Shown: positions 1 to 9,411, counted from the stretch's first letter. The stretch is 64,000 nucleotides of DNA from an uncultured Clostridia bacterium (GCA_934777505.1 CAKVNM010000001.1:186001-250000), one strand, 5' to 3'. Made by a program: numbers and translations. The notes: generated from the sequence alone by a model not told the origin.

Positions 1-594
1 GCCGATTTTTTCTCTAAGTTGGTTGATGAAAATAACGCAAGTTTTGGTCTTGTTTGTTATGCTTGTTAGTTTTCTAAGGGCTTGACTCATTAGTCTTGCT
101 TGAAGACCAACAAAGTTATCTCCCATTTCGCCGTCAATTTCTGCCTTTGGTGTTAAAGCCGCAACGCTATCAATAACAATAACATCAACGCCACCGCTCT
201 TTACAAGGGTCTCGCAGATATCAAGTGCTTGTTCACCTGTGTCTGGCTGGCTGATATAAAGGTCGTCCATATCAACACCAATTTTGCTTGCATAAACTGG
301 GTCAAGAGCGTGTTCGGCGTCTATGAACGCTGCTGTTCCGCCCATTTTTTGTGCTTCTGCAACAATGTGAAGTGCTACTGTTGTTTTACCAGAACTTTCT
401 GGTCCATAAATCTCAACAATTCTACCCCTTGGCACACCGCCTATTCCAAGTGCTGAATCAAGTGTTAAGCAACCTGTTGGAATAACATCGCATTTTTCAA
501 CAACGCCCTCGGTCATCTTCATGATTGAGCCTTTGCCAAACTGTTTTTCGATTTGAGCAATAGCGTCTTCGAGTGATTTTTTTCTATCTTCCAT
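1..594 (-). CDS. recA: RecA recombinase, N-terminal part (cut by window edge)
   Basis: This is the first 198 codons of RecA, the ATP-dependent strand-exchange protein of homologous recombination that also activates LexA self-cleavage. The Walker A motif GPESSGKT lies at residues 64-71 and the piece ends in the conserved INQLREKIG, so about the last 150 residues lie outside the window. The ATG at 594 is preceded by AGGAG. It is the last readable gene of a minus-strand group that starts with the M16 peptidase, although it has its own promoter. In Bacillus pgsA and recA are separated by cinA, which is missing here. Identification is secure from sequence motifs. Confidence 0.97.
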   Translation of the reverse strand, partial: MEDRKKSLEDAIAQIEKQFGKGSIMKMTEGVVEKCDVIPTGCLTLDSALGIGGVPRGRIVEIYGPESSGKTTVALHIVAEAQKMGGTAAFIDAEHALDPVYASKIGVDMDDLYISQPDTGEQALDICETLVKSGGVDVIVIDSVAALTPKAEIDGEMGDNFVGLQARLMSQALRKLTSITNKTKTCVIFINQLREKIG

Positions 595-622
595 ATTTTT
601 CTCCTAGATTAAGTATAGTTTG

Positions 623-651
623 ATTATAACATAAACCGCAGATAAAATCAA
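623..651 (-). promoter_or_regulatory. Sigma-A type promoter of recA
   Basis: On the minus strand TTGATT (646-651) and TATAAT (623-628) are separated by exactly 17 bp, and the -10 box carries the extended TGT element. It lies 28 bp upstream of the recA start. No clear LexA/DinR box was recognised by eye. Confidence 0.7.
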
Positions 652-663
652 ACAAAATGAGCA

Positions 664-687
664 TTTTTCAAACAAATGTTTGAAAAA
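664..687. repeat. Perfect 11-bp inverted repeat after pgsA
   Basis: The arms TTTTTCAAACA and TGTTTGAAAAA are separated by AA and begin right after the pgsA stop codon. There is no good T-run beyond it on the minus strand, so it may be a weak terminator or a 3'-end stabilising hairpin. Confidence 0.5.
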
Positions 688-1260
688 TTATTGTTTTAGC
701 ACATGAACATTTTTAATAACATAAACAATGGCAGAAATAAGGTTCAAAACCGATGCCAAAATTAGTAGTGCAAAGCCAATCCACTGCAAAACTGTGATTG
801 CCGTGCCAGTCACTCCAAGTTCTGCAATCGCAACCATAACCATCAAAACTGGAATGGCAACATCAACTGCAAAAGTCTTATACTTGCCGATTGGAAGTGC
901 TGAAATAACTTTGCCTTTTGTGGCTGCAATTTGTCTTAGGGCGTCAACAATCAAATCTCTTGCGATAAACAAGAATAAACATATAATTCCCCATGGCATT
1001 GGAACAACTTGATAGCAAACTAGCAACAGAAGTGCGGTTGTTGTGAGCATTTTGTCTGCTATTGGGTCAAGAAACTTTCCAAGGTCTGTTACAAGATTGT
1101 ATTTGCGGGCAATTTTGCCGTCTAAAAAGTCTGTGAACGCTGCGATAATAAATATTCCCATAGCAACGAACATATGACCTGTAAAGTTAATCATAAACAT
1201 TGCCATCATAACTGGAACTAAGATAATTCTTAGAAGCGATAATTTGTTTGGTGTATTCAT
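688..1260 (-). CDS. pgsA: CDP-diacylglycerol--glycerol-3-phosphate 3-phosphatidyltransferase
   Basis: PgsA makes phosphatidylglycerolphosphate, the committed step to phosphatidylglycerol, in the cytoplasmic membrane. The CDP-alcohol phosphatidyltransferase signature DxxDGxxARx8GxxxDxxxD is complete (DFLDGKIAR ... GKFLDPIAD), and several hydrophobic segments run through the 190 residues. I chose the ATG at 1260 because GGAGATAAAA stands directly in front of it. A further in-frame extension to 1308 has no ribosome binding site. The gene lies between rimO and recA in the same direction. Length and motif fit the family; a relative acting on another CDP-alcohol acceptor is possible, but the pgsA-recA neighbourhood supports PgsA. 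Confidence 0.92.
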   Translation of the reverse strand: MNTPNKLSLLRIILVPVMMAMFMINFTGHMFVAMGIFIIAAFTDFLDGKIARKYNLVTDLGKFLDPIADKMLTTTALLLLVCYQVVPMPWGIICLFLFIARDLIVDALRQIAATKGKVISALPIGKYKTFAVDVAIPVLMVMVAIAELGVTGTAITVLQWIGFALLILASVLNLISAIVYVIKNVHVLKQ

Positions 1261-1283
1261 TTTTATCTCCTTATAAATACATT

Positions 1284-1322
1284 TTGCGAGTGAATTTTGT
1301 TTTGCCAAGTTGCTCGCAAATT
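1284..1322. repeat. Inverted repeat in the rimO-pgsA gap
   Basis: TTTGCGAG and CTCGCAAA arms lie about 24 bases apart in the 106-bp gap between rimO and pgsA. No T-run follows, so its role (processing site or weak attenuator) is unclear. Confidence 0.35.
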
Positions 1323-1366
1323 TTTAGCAAAACATATATTAGTGGCTGATTGCCAAAATATACAAA

Positions 1367-2704
1367 CTAAGCAAGTTCGGCGGTTAAATCTATGCCGTTT
1401 AGACCTGTGATTTTTATGTTATAAAACTCGCCAACCACTAGTGGCATGGAAGTTTTAACATAGCAAACGGTGTCGACCGACACAGAATTTTCTTCCGTTC
1501 TAAAAATATAAAGATATGAGCCGTCTTCCTGTTTGGCGTAAAGTTCGTCACAAATTGCTTTGTAGGTTTTTCCAATTCGGTTTGTTTGATTTTCAAGCAT
1601 AATTTGTTGTTGAACCTGCTCAACCTTTTTGAGCCTATGGCGTTTTACAAATTCAAACACTTGGTGTTTCATTTTGCCTGCCTTGGTGTTTTCTTCCCTT
1701 GAATATGTAAAGAAGCCAACATTGTCAAGTTTAAACTGCTTTAAAAAGTCAATGAGTTCGTCATTATCTTTTTTTGTTTCGCCTGGGAAACCGATAATAA
1801 ATGTGGAACGAATGGAAATAGGCTTTTTCAAACTTCTAATTCTTGCTAGAAGCGACCTGATATCTTCCGCAAGGTCTTTTCTGTTCATATTTTTCAAAAT
1901 ATTGTTAGAGATGTGTTGAAGTGGAATATCAAGATATTTGCAAACTTTGTCGTTGGATTCAATCTCATCCAAAAGTTCATCTGTAATAAGATGTGGATAG
2001 CAGTAATGCAGTCTAATCCACTCCAATTTTTTAATTTTAGATAGTTCTTGAATTAACTTTACAAGTTGTGGCGAGCCGTACAAATCCGAGCCATAATTGG
2101 TTACATCTTGTGCGACCAAAATTAGTTCTTTTACGCCACCGTTAACAAGTGCCTTTGCTTCTTCTATAACATCTTCCATTGGCACGGACTTATATCTTCC
2201 ACGAATGAAAGGAATTGTGCAGAACGAGCAAAAGTTGTTACAACCATCTGCGATTTTTAGGAATGCATAGTGTGGAGCATTTGATAACATTCTGTTTGGT
2301 GCTTTTACTTTGAGTTTTGGAGTTTCGGTTACGCCATAAAGTGCGCAAACAATTTCAACAATCTTGCTGTTGTTTTTTATCCTAACAAGAGCGTCAATTT
2401 CGGGCATATTTTTTTCAACTTCGTCATAGTATCTTTGCGTCAAACAGCCTGTTACAATCAATTTTTCAAGATTTTGATTTTTGTACTCTGCCACTTCCAA
2501 AATCTTGTTAACGCTTTCCGTTTTGCTAGGCAAAATAAAAGCACAAGTGTTAACAATAGCAATATTTGCATTAGCAACATCGTCAACAAATTCAAAACCA
2601 TAGTTTTTGAGTAAATACATCATTTTTTCGGCATCGACCGTGTTTTTGTCACAGCCGAGCGAAATCATAGCAACTTTCTTTTTTAATAATTCTTCTTTTG
2701 TCAT
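1367..2704 (-). CDS. rimO: Ribosomal protein S12 (Asp89) methylthiotransferase
   Basis: RimO is a radical-SAM enzyme that adds a methylthio group to aspartate 88/89 of ribosomal protein S12. Three parts are visible: an N-terminal UPF0004 domain with cysteines near residues 18, 53 and 87 that bind the auxiliary 4Fe-4S cluster, the radical-SAM motif CNNFCSFC near residue 155 followed by the conserved IRGRYKS, and a C-terminal TRAM domain. The 445-residue length matches RimO. The close relative MiaB acts on tRNA, but the IRGRYKS context and the position between ftsK and pgsA fit RimO. AAAAGGACA precedes the ATG, and the ftsK stop is only 15 bases downstream of the start. Confidence 0.92.
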   Translation of the reverse strand: MTKEELLKKKVAMISLGCDKNTVDAEKMMYLLKNYGFEFVDDVANANIAIVNTCAFILPSKTESVNKILEVAEYKNQNLEKLIVTGCLTQRYYDEVEKNMPEIDALVRIKNNSKIVEIVCALYGVTETPKLKVKAPNRMLSNAPHYAFLKIADGCNNFCSFCTIPFIRGRYKSVPMEDVIEEAKALVNGGVKELILVAQDVTNYGSDLYGSPQLVKLIQELSKIKKLEWIRLHYCYPHLITDELLDEIESNDKVCKYLDIPLQHISNNILKNMNRKDLAEDIRSLLARIRSLKKPISIRSTFIIGFPGETKKDNDELIDFLKQFKLDNVGFFTYSREENTKAGKMKHQVFEFVKRHRLKKVEQVQQQIMLENQTNRIGKTYKAICDELYAKQEDGSYLYIFRTEENSVSVDTVCYVKTSMPLVVGEFYNIKITGLNGIDLTAELA

Positions 2705-2719
2705 AAATTGTCCTTTTTT

Positions 2720-5700
2720 CTAATCTTCGACATCTTCGCCAAACAATTCTTTAAACTGCTCAGCGGTGATATAAACTGCTCTTGGCTTGCTTCCATTTGG
2801 GCCACCAACAAACTTGTGTTGTTCCATTTGGTCGATAATTCGGGCAGCCTTTGGGTTTCCTATGCTAAATCTTCGTTGAAGCATAGACGCAGATGCACAA
2901 CCTGTTTTTATAACAAGTTTCAATGCTTCTGGCATGAGTGGGTCAAACTCGCCACCTTCTTTTCCGCCGATATCGCCTGAGTCAGCGGAATCGTTATCGT
3001 CATCTTTGTTGATTGCTTTGCTGATTGACTCGTCATAGTAACTTTCATTATGCGATTTTACAAACTCAACAACATCGTGAATTTCCTTGGTTGAAATAAA
3101 GCAACCTTGGACTCTAAATGGTTCAATTCCACGAGGAGAAAATAGCATATCGCCCTTTCCAAGCAATTTGTCTGCACCACCAGTATCCAAAATTGTTTTG
3201 GAGTCTTGATAGTTTTGAACAGCAAAAGCCATTCTTGAAGGAAGGTTGGCTTTGATAACACCTGTGATAACATCGACTGATGGTCTTTGTGTTGCCAAAA
3301 TAAGATTGATTCCAATCGCTCTTGCTTTTTGAGTAAGTCTTCTAACCTTTTCTTCAAAGTCTTTTTTAACATTGCTTAGGGTCATGATATCGCCAACTTC
3401 ATCAATGATAATCACAATGTGAGCAAGTTTTTCCTTGGTGTGATTTTTTACTTCTGGAAGTTCGTTGTACTCCATGATTTCCCTAACGCCAGATTCTCTC
3501 AAAAGAGCATATCTTCGTTCCATTTCGCCAATCGCCCAATCAAGTGCATTAAGTGATTTTGCTGGGTCGATAATTGCTTCTGGCATAAGCAAATGTGGTA
3601 GTCCATTGTACATATAAAATTCAACTTGTTTTGGGTCGACCAAAATAAATCTCAAATCTTCTGGTCCGTACTTGTAAATCATACTAATAATGATTGTATT
3701 TAGTGCAACACTCTTTCCTGAACCTGTTGAACCCGCAACAAGCATATGTGGCATTTCGTGCATATCAGCAACAACGCTCTTGCCCGAAACTTCTTTTCCT
3801 ACGGCATAACTCAAAGTGTTTTTGTTGTATAAAAACTCTTTGCTCTCCAAAATTTCCCTAATGCTAACCATAGCAATTTTTTTGTTTGGAACTTCAACAC
3901 CAACGGCACTTTTGCCTGGGATTGGTGCTTGAATTCTAACACCCCTGCTGGAAGCCACGGCAGCGGAAATATCGTTGGAGTATTTTGTGACCATATTAAC
4001 TGAAATACCCGCTGGCATATTAAGTTCAAATCGTGTTACGGCAGGACCGATTGTTGTGTTGTTAACTTTTGCTGGAATGCCAAAGTTTTCAAGCGTTTGC
4101 TCGATTGCAAGTGCATTGTGTTCACAGTCTTGATTGTAGGAATCCGTGTCGACAGAAACTTGACTTAATAGGTCGATTGTTGGATTAACATATTTTTTGA
4201 AAATATGTGGTTTTGGTTTTTCTTCATTTATTGCACTATTAACTCCAAACATATCTGTTTGATTTTCGTTAAACTTAAATCCCCTACGCCTTGAACTTGA
4301 CGAAGATTTTAGCGAAGGTGGCAATTCAAAGGTTGAAAGGTCGATTTCGTTCTTTGCTGGTTTCACTTCGTCAATCTTTTCTTCGATAGACTTTGTAACA
4401 TCTTGCTCTGGTTCGATTTTGTCGAGTTTACGAGCGTCTTCAACGCTATTGAACGAATTGATTTGTGCGTCACTTGATTTTGTCGAAGTTGCCATATCAA
4501 ACAAGTCTTGCTCATTGGACGCATTTTGGCTAGGTGTTTCACCAGTCTGCAAATCGTCATGAAGATTGTTATTTAGGTTTGACTGATTGCTGTTCAAACT
4601 GTTTTGATTGTTGTAACTTGTTTGATAGTCACTAGAAAAATCGTTGCTTTGAGTGTTTTGAGTGTATTGATTGTTTATTGCTTGCGATTCTTCATATTTT
4701 TTGTTAATGAAAGACTGTTCAGCTTCCTTGGAGTCGCCAAAGTTTGCGTTTATAAAGTCTTCCATTGTAACATCACTCTTTTTTGTTTGATAATTTGTGG
4801 TGGTTGGTTGAGAAGACATCGCATAGGCTTTTCCGCTAAGTGTGGCTTCCAAAAACTCCATATTTTTTTCATAGTTAGAAGATTTTGGCTTGGTCTTTTT
4901 TGAATCCACCATGTTATAGCCAAATGTGCCAGAATAGTCTGTTGGGCGTTCTAGTCTTGTCTGCTTTCCATAGCGGTTATCGTTCAAAAAGTCTGTGGCA
5001 AAAGAATTGAGTTCTTTGCTTTCAACAAATCTTTCGTTTCTAACCGATTTGTCGAGTCCAAGTTTTTCGAGTGCTTGTTGTCTTGACGACTGCTCTTTTT
5101 CGATTTCTGCGTCTAGTCCAATTTTGGTTTTTGGCGCAATTTGAGTGTCTTCGATAGTTATCAAACTGGTTTTTACTTTGTCTTGCTTAACCTTTTCAAC
5201 TTTTTTGTTGAAAATCTTTGTGTCGGCTTTTTTGATGTATCTAACACGAGTTAGGTAGTCATATATTAGCCAAATTGATATTGTAAGCAATATCAAAAAC
5301 AAGAACAATGCTCCAAGTGGGAACAAAAACTTTTGCAAAGGATAAATTATAATTCCAAGCAAAACTCCGCCAACCGAAACTCCGCTTGTGTAGATTTCAC
5401 TAAGATATGCGCCGTATGACGAAAGTTGCATATTGAATGTAAAACCGATATGAAACACTGCCAAAATGCTAATTAGTGCCATGCAAAGATAAACGATGTA
5501 CCTTTTTGAAAAAACATATTTTGCACCCTTTAAAAGTGCCCCGCCAATAATGTACATCATCAAAAATAGCACATAGGAAAAAAGCCCAAATGTGCCTAGC
5601 AAAAAGTTATGCAAAAATGGAATCCATTTAATAAAGAGTCCAATATATCCCACTGTTGCGATAACAAGCAAAATAATTCCTGCCACTTTTGATGGTGGAA

Positions 5701-5749
5701 GTTTCTTTTTTTCATTAAAATTTTTTTGAAAATTGGTTATAATCGGCAT
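2720..5749 (-). CDS. ftsK: DNA translocase FtsK/SpoIIIE
   Basis: This hexameric ATP-driven pump moves chromosomal DNA through the division or sporulation septum. The N-terminus (about residues 20-180) has four or five membrane segments. A long polar linker rich in Gln, Asn and Ser follows to about residue 520. The motor has Walker A AGSTGSGKS near residue 670 and Walker B IVIIIDEVGDIM. The C-terminal gamma winged helix, which reads KOPS/SRS sequences, includes ASMLQRRFSIGNPKAARII. I start at the ATG at 5749 because GGAG sits six bases upstream; the slightly longer TTG start overlaps that site. It is 1009 residues, longer than Bacillus SpoIIIE (about 790) because of the linker. Whether it serves growth, sporulation or both cannot be told from sequence. 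Confidence 0.93.
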   Translation of the reverse strand: MPIITNFQKNFNEKKKLPPSKVAGIILLVIATVGYIGLFIKWIPFLHNFLLGTFGLFSYVLFLMMYIIGGALLKGAKYVFSKRYIVYLCMALISILAVFHIGFTFNMQLSSYGAYLSEIYTSGVSVGGVLLGIIIYPLQKFLFPLGALFLFLILLTISIWLIYDYLTRVRYIKKADTKIFNKKVEKVKQDKVKTSLITIEDTQIAPKTKIGLDAEIEKEQSSRQQALEKLGLDKSVRNERFVESKELNSFATDFLNDNRYGKQTRLERPTDYSGTFGYNMVDSKKTKPKSSNYEKNMEFLEATLSGKAYAMSSQPTTTNYQTKKSDVTMEDFINANFGDSKEAEQSFINKKYEESQAINNQYTQNTQSNDFSSDYQTSYNNQNSLNSNQSNLNNNLHDDLQTGETPSQNASNEQDLFDMATSTKSSDAQINSFNSVEDARKLDKIEPEQDVTKSIEEKIDEVKPAKNEIDLSTFELPPSLKSSSSSRRRGFKFNENQTDMFGVNSAINEEKPKPHIFKKYVNPTIDLLSQVSVDTDSYNQDCEHNALAIEQTLENFGIPAKVNNTTIGPAVTRFELNMPAGISVNMVTKYSNDISAAVASSRGVRIQAPIPGKSAVGVEVPNKKIAMVSIREILESKEFLYNKNTLSYAVGKEVSGKSVVADMHEMPHMLVAGSTGSGKSVALNTIIISMIYKYGPEDLRFILVDPKQVEFYMYNGLPHLLMPEAIIDPAKSLNALDWAIGEMERRYALLRESGVREIMEYNELPEVKNHTKEKLAHIVIIIDEVGDIMTLSNVKKDFEEKVRRLTQKARAIGINLILATQRPSVDVITGVIKANLPSRMAFAVQNYQDSKTILDTGGADKLLGKGDMLFSPRGIEPFRVQGCFISTKEIHDVVEFVKSHNESYYDESISKAINKDDDNDSADSGDIGGKEGGEFDPLMPEALKLVIKTGCASASMLQRRFSIGNPKAARIIDQMEQHKFVGGPNGSKPRAVYITAEQFKELFGEDVED

Positions 5750-5812
5750 TATGCGCTCCAAAAAGTTAATTACAAAGTAATTATATCACAATTTTTGGAG
5801 TATGCAAACGCT

Positions 5813-7108
5813 TTAATCAATTTTTGATTGGTAATTTTTTAGCAAATCAATTCGTGTGTTTTTGCCAACATAGGAAATAAAGTAGTTGTTTGTGTCGAAA
5901 ATTTGTTTTGCAACAAGATTTACTTGGTTTAATGTAACATTATTTGTTTTTTCGATGCGTGCGTCTTTACCCAAAACTTCGCCATAATAGTGAATATTTT
6001 TGCAAACGCTAACATTAACAGAACTTGTGTTTTCGTAAGATAGTTTGAGCGAAGCGATAAGGTTTTTCTTAGCGCTCAAAAATTCTTGCTCGGTTAGTCC
6101 ATTTTTTATAACGCTCTCGATTTCCTGCCTGATTGCAGTTAGAGCAAGTGGAGCATTTTTGGTGGTTGTTGCAAACTTGATTGTAACATCTCCACCCGCA
6201 TCGTTTAAATTTTCCGTGCAACTGATAGAATAAACGAGTCCAAGTTTTTCCCTAATTCGTTGGAAAAGTTTACTGCTCATATTTCCACCAAGTGCATTCA
6301 TTAAAACAAATAGTGCATATTTTTGGTCGTTGTAGCGATTAAATCCCTTGTAGGAAATACAGATGTGAGCCTGTTCGTTGTTTTTGTATTCCTTGATTGA
6401 TTGCTCTTTTGTTACAGTTTTGAGTTGTTTTGGCATAATAAACTTTTTTGGAGTGATTTCGTCTTTGAGCGAAAGTCCATAGTGGCTCAAAAAGTACTTT
6501 TCCATTAACTTTTCGGCTTGTCTTAATGTGATATTGCCTGTGAAAGAAACGATAGTATTTTCTGGGGTGTAAAACTTTTTCATGTAGGCGTCAATCTTCT
6601 CTTTTGTTAGATTTCTAACGCTTTGCTTTGAACCTGCAACATCAAGTGCAAAATTAGTTCCCTTGTAGGTTATTGTATTGGAAAGCAACTCGCACTTTGA
6701 AGGAGCGTCATCGTTGTACATCGAAATTTCTTCGCAAACAACTTTTTTCTCCCTTGCCATTTCCTTTTTGTCGAACACGGAATTAAAAAACATATCGCTA
6801 AGGATTTCAACGCAAGTTTCCAAATTATCGTTGGTTGATTTTGTGAAATATGTTGTTTCTTCAATGTCTGTAAAAGCGTTAACATTTGCGCCGATATCGT
6901 CAAGTTCCTTAGAAATTTGATATGTGCTACGCTTTTTTGTGCCTTTGAAAAGCATATGTTCAATAAAGTGCGAAATGCCGTAGTAACCTTCGGTTTCGTT
7001 TATGCTTCCCGTCTTAACATAGATATTAAATGCAACACTTTCAAATCCTTGCATTTGTGTTACTGCAAGTGTAATTCCGTTGCTATACTGTTTGATTTCT
7101 GTTTTCAT
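5813..7108 (-). CDS. M16 family zinc peptidase (YmfH/PqqL-like)
   Basis: Inverzincin-type metallopeptidase. The zinc motif HFIEH is at residues 47-51, and the third ligand is E126 or E127 in VCEEISMY, the usual 75 or so residues later. The two-lobed M16 architecture (N-terminal catalytic half, inactive C-terminal half) fits the 431 residues. No signal peptide is visible, so it should be cytoplasmic. It lies just upstream of ftsK, as ymfF and ymfH lie near spoIIIE in Bacillus, but only one copy is present here. Substrate unknown. An AGGAGAGAAT sequence precedes the ATG. Confidence 0.88.
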   Translation of the reverse strand: MKTEIKQYSNGITLAVTQMQGFESVAFNIYVKTGSINETEGYYGISHFIEHMLFKGTKKRSTYQISKELDDIGANVNAFTDIEETTYFTKSTNDNLETCVEILSDMFFNSVFDKKEMAREKKVVCEEISMYNDDAPSKCELLSNTITYKGTNFALDVAGSKQSVRNLTKEKIDAYMKKFYTPENTIVSFTGNITLRQAEKLMEKYFLSHYGLSLKDEITPKKFIMPKQLKTVTKEQSIKEYKNNEQAHICISYKGFNRYNDQKYALFVLMNALGGNMSSKLFQRIREKLGLVYSISCTENLNDAGGDVTIKFATTTKNAPLALTAIRQEIESVIKNGLTEQEFLSAKKNLIASLKLSYENTSSVNVSVCKNIHYYGEVLGKDARIEKTNNVTLNQVNLVAKQIFDTNNYFISYVGKNTRIDLLKNYQSKID

Positions 7109-7182
7109 AATTCTCTCCTTTTTTATTTTACGCTAAAAACTGACATTTAAACTTGAAGCCATTTAGTTTTGATATTTGCTGA

Positions 7183-8517
7183 CTACTTTTTCAATGTCAA
7201 ACTCACAAAAGTTTCAACATGGCTGGTCTGTGGAAACATATCAAAAGGCGTAACCTTGTTGATATCATAAAACTCCAAAAGCGGTTTTAAATCTCTTGCG
7301 AGCGTTGCACTATTGCACGAAACATACAAAATTTTTTGTGGCAACACTTTGATTAGTGAGTTAATAACTTTTTGGTCGCAACCTTTTCGTGGTGGGTCAA
7401 GAATGATTGACAAGTTCTGTCCGTCCAACTTTTCAACGAGTTTTGGGAGTTCAACCGCACAATCTCCGCAGATATTTGTCATGTTTTTAATATTATTCTC
7501 TCTTGCCAAACTGTCGGCATTTTTCGTTGCATTTGGCACGATTTCAATTCCATACACCTGTTTTGCTTTTCTCGACACAATGGCACTTAGTAATCCCGCT
7601 CCGCTATATGCGTCCACGATAACTTCGCTTTGGTCTATCTCGTCAAGCACACTTTGATATATTAAATTTTGCACCAAAGTGTTGACTTGCAAGAAACTTT
7701 GTGGACTAACCTTATACTTTATTCCAAAGTTGTCAATCTGCTGTTCGCTATCGCCATATAAAAGCGTGAATTTTTCTCCTAAAATCACATTTGTGTTAGA
7801 GTTATTTTTGTTGACAAAAAGCGAAAAGTCGTCAAATTCTTGCTTTAATAAATCAATCAAAGTTTGGCTGGATTTCAACTTGCCACTGGTGGTTACAATC
7901 ACCACAACAAGTTTGCCGTCAACAAACCTACTAACCAAGTGTCTAAGATTTCCAGTTTGCATAGTACTATACCCGCTATCGCCCGAAATTTCGGCGTATT
8001 TTAATACTATGCAAATTAATTTTGTGCACCAATCGTCTTGCAATGGACAAGAATTTGTTGGAACAATTCTATGCGAATTTGGAGCGTATAAACCCATGAC
8101 AATTTTACCGTCAATCTCCCCGATTGGCATTTGCAATTTATTGCGATATTTGTAACAAACTGGGCTAGGAACGCAAGGCTGAACATCAAAGTCTATTCCC
8201 GCAAACTTTTTAAGATTTGTTTTGACCAAATTGGTTTTGAAATCAAGTTGATTGCTATATTTTAGATGTTGTAGTTGACAGCCACCACACTTTGTAAAAA
8301 CTTTGCAAACGGGCTCTACTCTTTCCTTAGCGGGTTCGATAACCTGAACGAGTTTGGCATAAGCAAAGTTCTTTAAAACCTTCAAAATGTGAATTTTGAC
8401 CTTTTCGTGTGGTAAAGCAAAAGGAACAAACACTGGAAGGTTGTCTAATAGTGCAACACCTTCGCCGTTTGCTCCCAAATTTTCGATAGTAACAATGTAT
8501 TCTTGATTTTTTTGCAT
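7183..8517 (-). CDS. rlmD: 23S rRNA (uracil-C5) methyltransferase, RlmD/RlmCD type
   Basis: SAM-dependent methylation of a uracil in 23S rRNA. An N-terminal TRAM domain (residues 1-60) is followed by the iron-sulfur cysteines of CKVFTKCGGCQLQH, a Rossmann SAM-binding region (VDAYSGAGLLS), the DPPRKGCD motif, and the catalytic cysteine in LYVSCNSATLARDL. Length 444 is typical. Firmicutes often carry two such paralogues, so the exact target base is inferred. The ATG at 8517 has no Shine-Dalgarno sequence, and a TATAAT box lies only six bases upstream, so the message may be leaderless. Confidence 0.93.
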   Translation of the reverse strand: MQKNQEYIVTIENLGANGEGVALLDNLPVFVPFALPHEKVKIHILKVLKNFAYAKLVQVIEPAKERVEPVCKVFTKCGGCQLQHLKYSNQLDFKTNLVKTNLKKFAGIDFDVQPCVPSPVCYKYRNKLQMPIGEIDGKIVMGLYAPNSHRIVPTNSCPLQDDWCTKLICIVLKYAEISGDSGYSTMQTGNLRHLVSRFVDGKLVVVIVTTSGKLKSSQTLIDLLKQEFDDFSLFVNKNNSNTNVILGEKFTLLYGDSEQQIDNFGIKYKVSPQSFLQVNTLVQNLIYQSVLDEIDQSEVIVDAYSGAGLLSAIVSRKAKQVYGIEIVPNATKNADSLARENNIKNMTNICGDCAVELPKLVEKLDGQNLSIILDPPRKGCDQKVINSLIKVLPQKILYVSCNSATLARDLKPLLEFYDINKVTPFDMFPQTSHVETFVSLTLKK

Positions 8518-8523
8518 GAGTTT

Positions 8524-8529
8524 ATTATA
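8524..8529 (-). promoter_or_regulatory. Putative -10 box giving a leaderless rlmD mRNA
   Basis: TATAAT on the minus strand ends six bases before the rlmD ATG, so transcription would start at about the A of the start codon. The upstream sequence is so AT-rich that the -35 box is uncertain (a TTTAAC lies 18 bp away). Confidence 0.4.
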
Positions 8530-8576
8530 TATAATTTATCTATAAATGTTAAACAAATTTTTGCACTTTACAAAAC

Positions 8577-9326
8577 TCATGCGATTGTTTGGCTAACAGT
8601 TGTCAAAGTAAATCCCGCATTTTGATATGCGTCAATGATTTTTTCGAGTGCTTCAAAAGTGCATTTTGTTGGGTGCATTAAAATCAAATCCCCATTCTGC
8701 ATATTTTTTGTTGCACGAGAGAAAATCAAGTCGGCGTTCTTATCTCGCCAGTCGATTGTGTCTTTGCTCCACATGATTGTTTTGTAACCCAGTTTTTCAG
8801 CCGCCTGCAAAGTGCTGGAATTGTACGACCCGCTTGGTGGAGCAAAAAGGTTCATTTCTACCCCGCAAGTTTGTTTTACGAGCGTGTGATTCATTTTGAT
8901 TTCTTCCAAATTGCGTTCTAGTCCAAAGTTGCCTTGGTCTTTGTGATAATAGCCATGATTTGCAATTTCGTGACCGTCTTCAACAATCTTGCTGAGCAGT
9001 TCTTCGTTTTGAGCAACCCAATATCCGCCAACAAAAAATGTGGTTTTAACATTTTTGTCTTTCAAGACTTTTAGCATCGGCTCGATATATTCCGTTCCCC
9101 AGTAAACATTAATCATAAGGCTAGCGTTTTTGTTTTGCTCGTTGCCACGATAAATTGCCGAATAGCCCGTGGAACTAACGATTTTTGCGTCCACTTTAAA
9201 ACACATATTAAACGCACTAAAAATGCATATTGCAAGGATTAGATTTGTGCCGATACTAATCCAAGTTGACTTTTTTATTCTTTTAAAAAACGATAATTTT
9301 TCGCCCAATTTTTTTAAAACTTTCAT
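8577..9326 (-). CDS. Polysaccharide deacetylase family protein, sporulation YlxY type
   Basis: NodB-fold protein anchored by one N-terminal membrane segment (about residues 20-40). In place of the usual TFDDG motif it has INVYWGTEYI, the form seen in the YlxY sporulation subgroup, so the catalytic and first metal-binding aspartates are absent. The zinc histidines in NHGYYH, the PPSGSYN segment, the DTIDW stretch and a C-terminal LMHPT remain. It may have altered metal binding or be inactive as a deacetylase. The ATG at 9326 was chosen over a TTG at 9374; neither has a good ribosome binding site. The gene lies alone between rlmD and the rpmA terminator and needs its own, possibly sporulation-specific, promoter. 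Confidence 0.8.
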   Translation of the reverse strand: MKVLKKLGEKLSFFKRIKKSTWISIGTNLILAICIFSAFNMCFKVDAKIVSSTGYSAIYRGNEQNKNASLMINVYWGTEYIEPMLKVLKDKNVKTTFFVGGYWVAQNEELLSKIVEDGHEIANHGYYHKDQGNFGLERNLEEIKMNHTLVKQTCGVEMNLFAPPSGSYNSSTLQAAEKLGYKTIMWSKDTIDWRDKNADLIFSRATKNMQNGDLILMHPTKCTFEALEKIIDAYQNAGFTLTTVSQTIA

Positions 9327-9382
9327 ACTAAAAATATATGTTATAGCCACATTTCTTAGAACTTTTGACGGCAAAAAGGCAC

Positions 9383-9411
9383 AAAAAAAGTTAGTCTAAA
9401 AACTAACTTTT
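9383..9411 (-). terminator. Intrinsic terminator of the rplU-prp-rpmA operon
   Basis: The 10-bp arms AAAAGTTAGT (9386-9395) and ACTAACTTTT (9402-9411) enclose a six-base loop, and a T-run follows on the minus strand, 13 bases past the rpmA stop. Confidence 0.85.

Noticed and set aside
7679..8155. Plus-strand reading frame (158 codons) inside rlmD
   Set aside because: Shadow of the well supported rlmD on the other strand; no domain.
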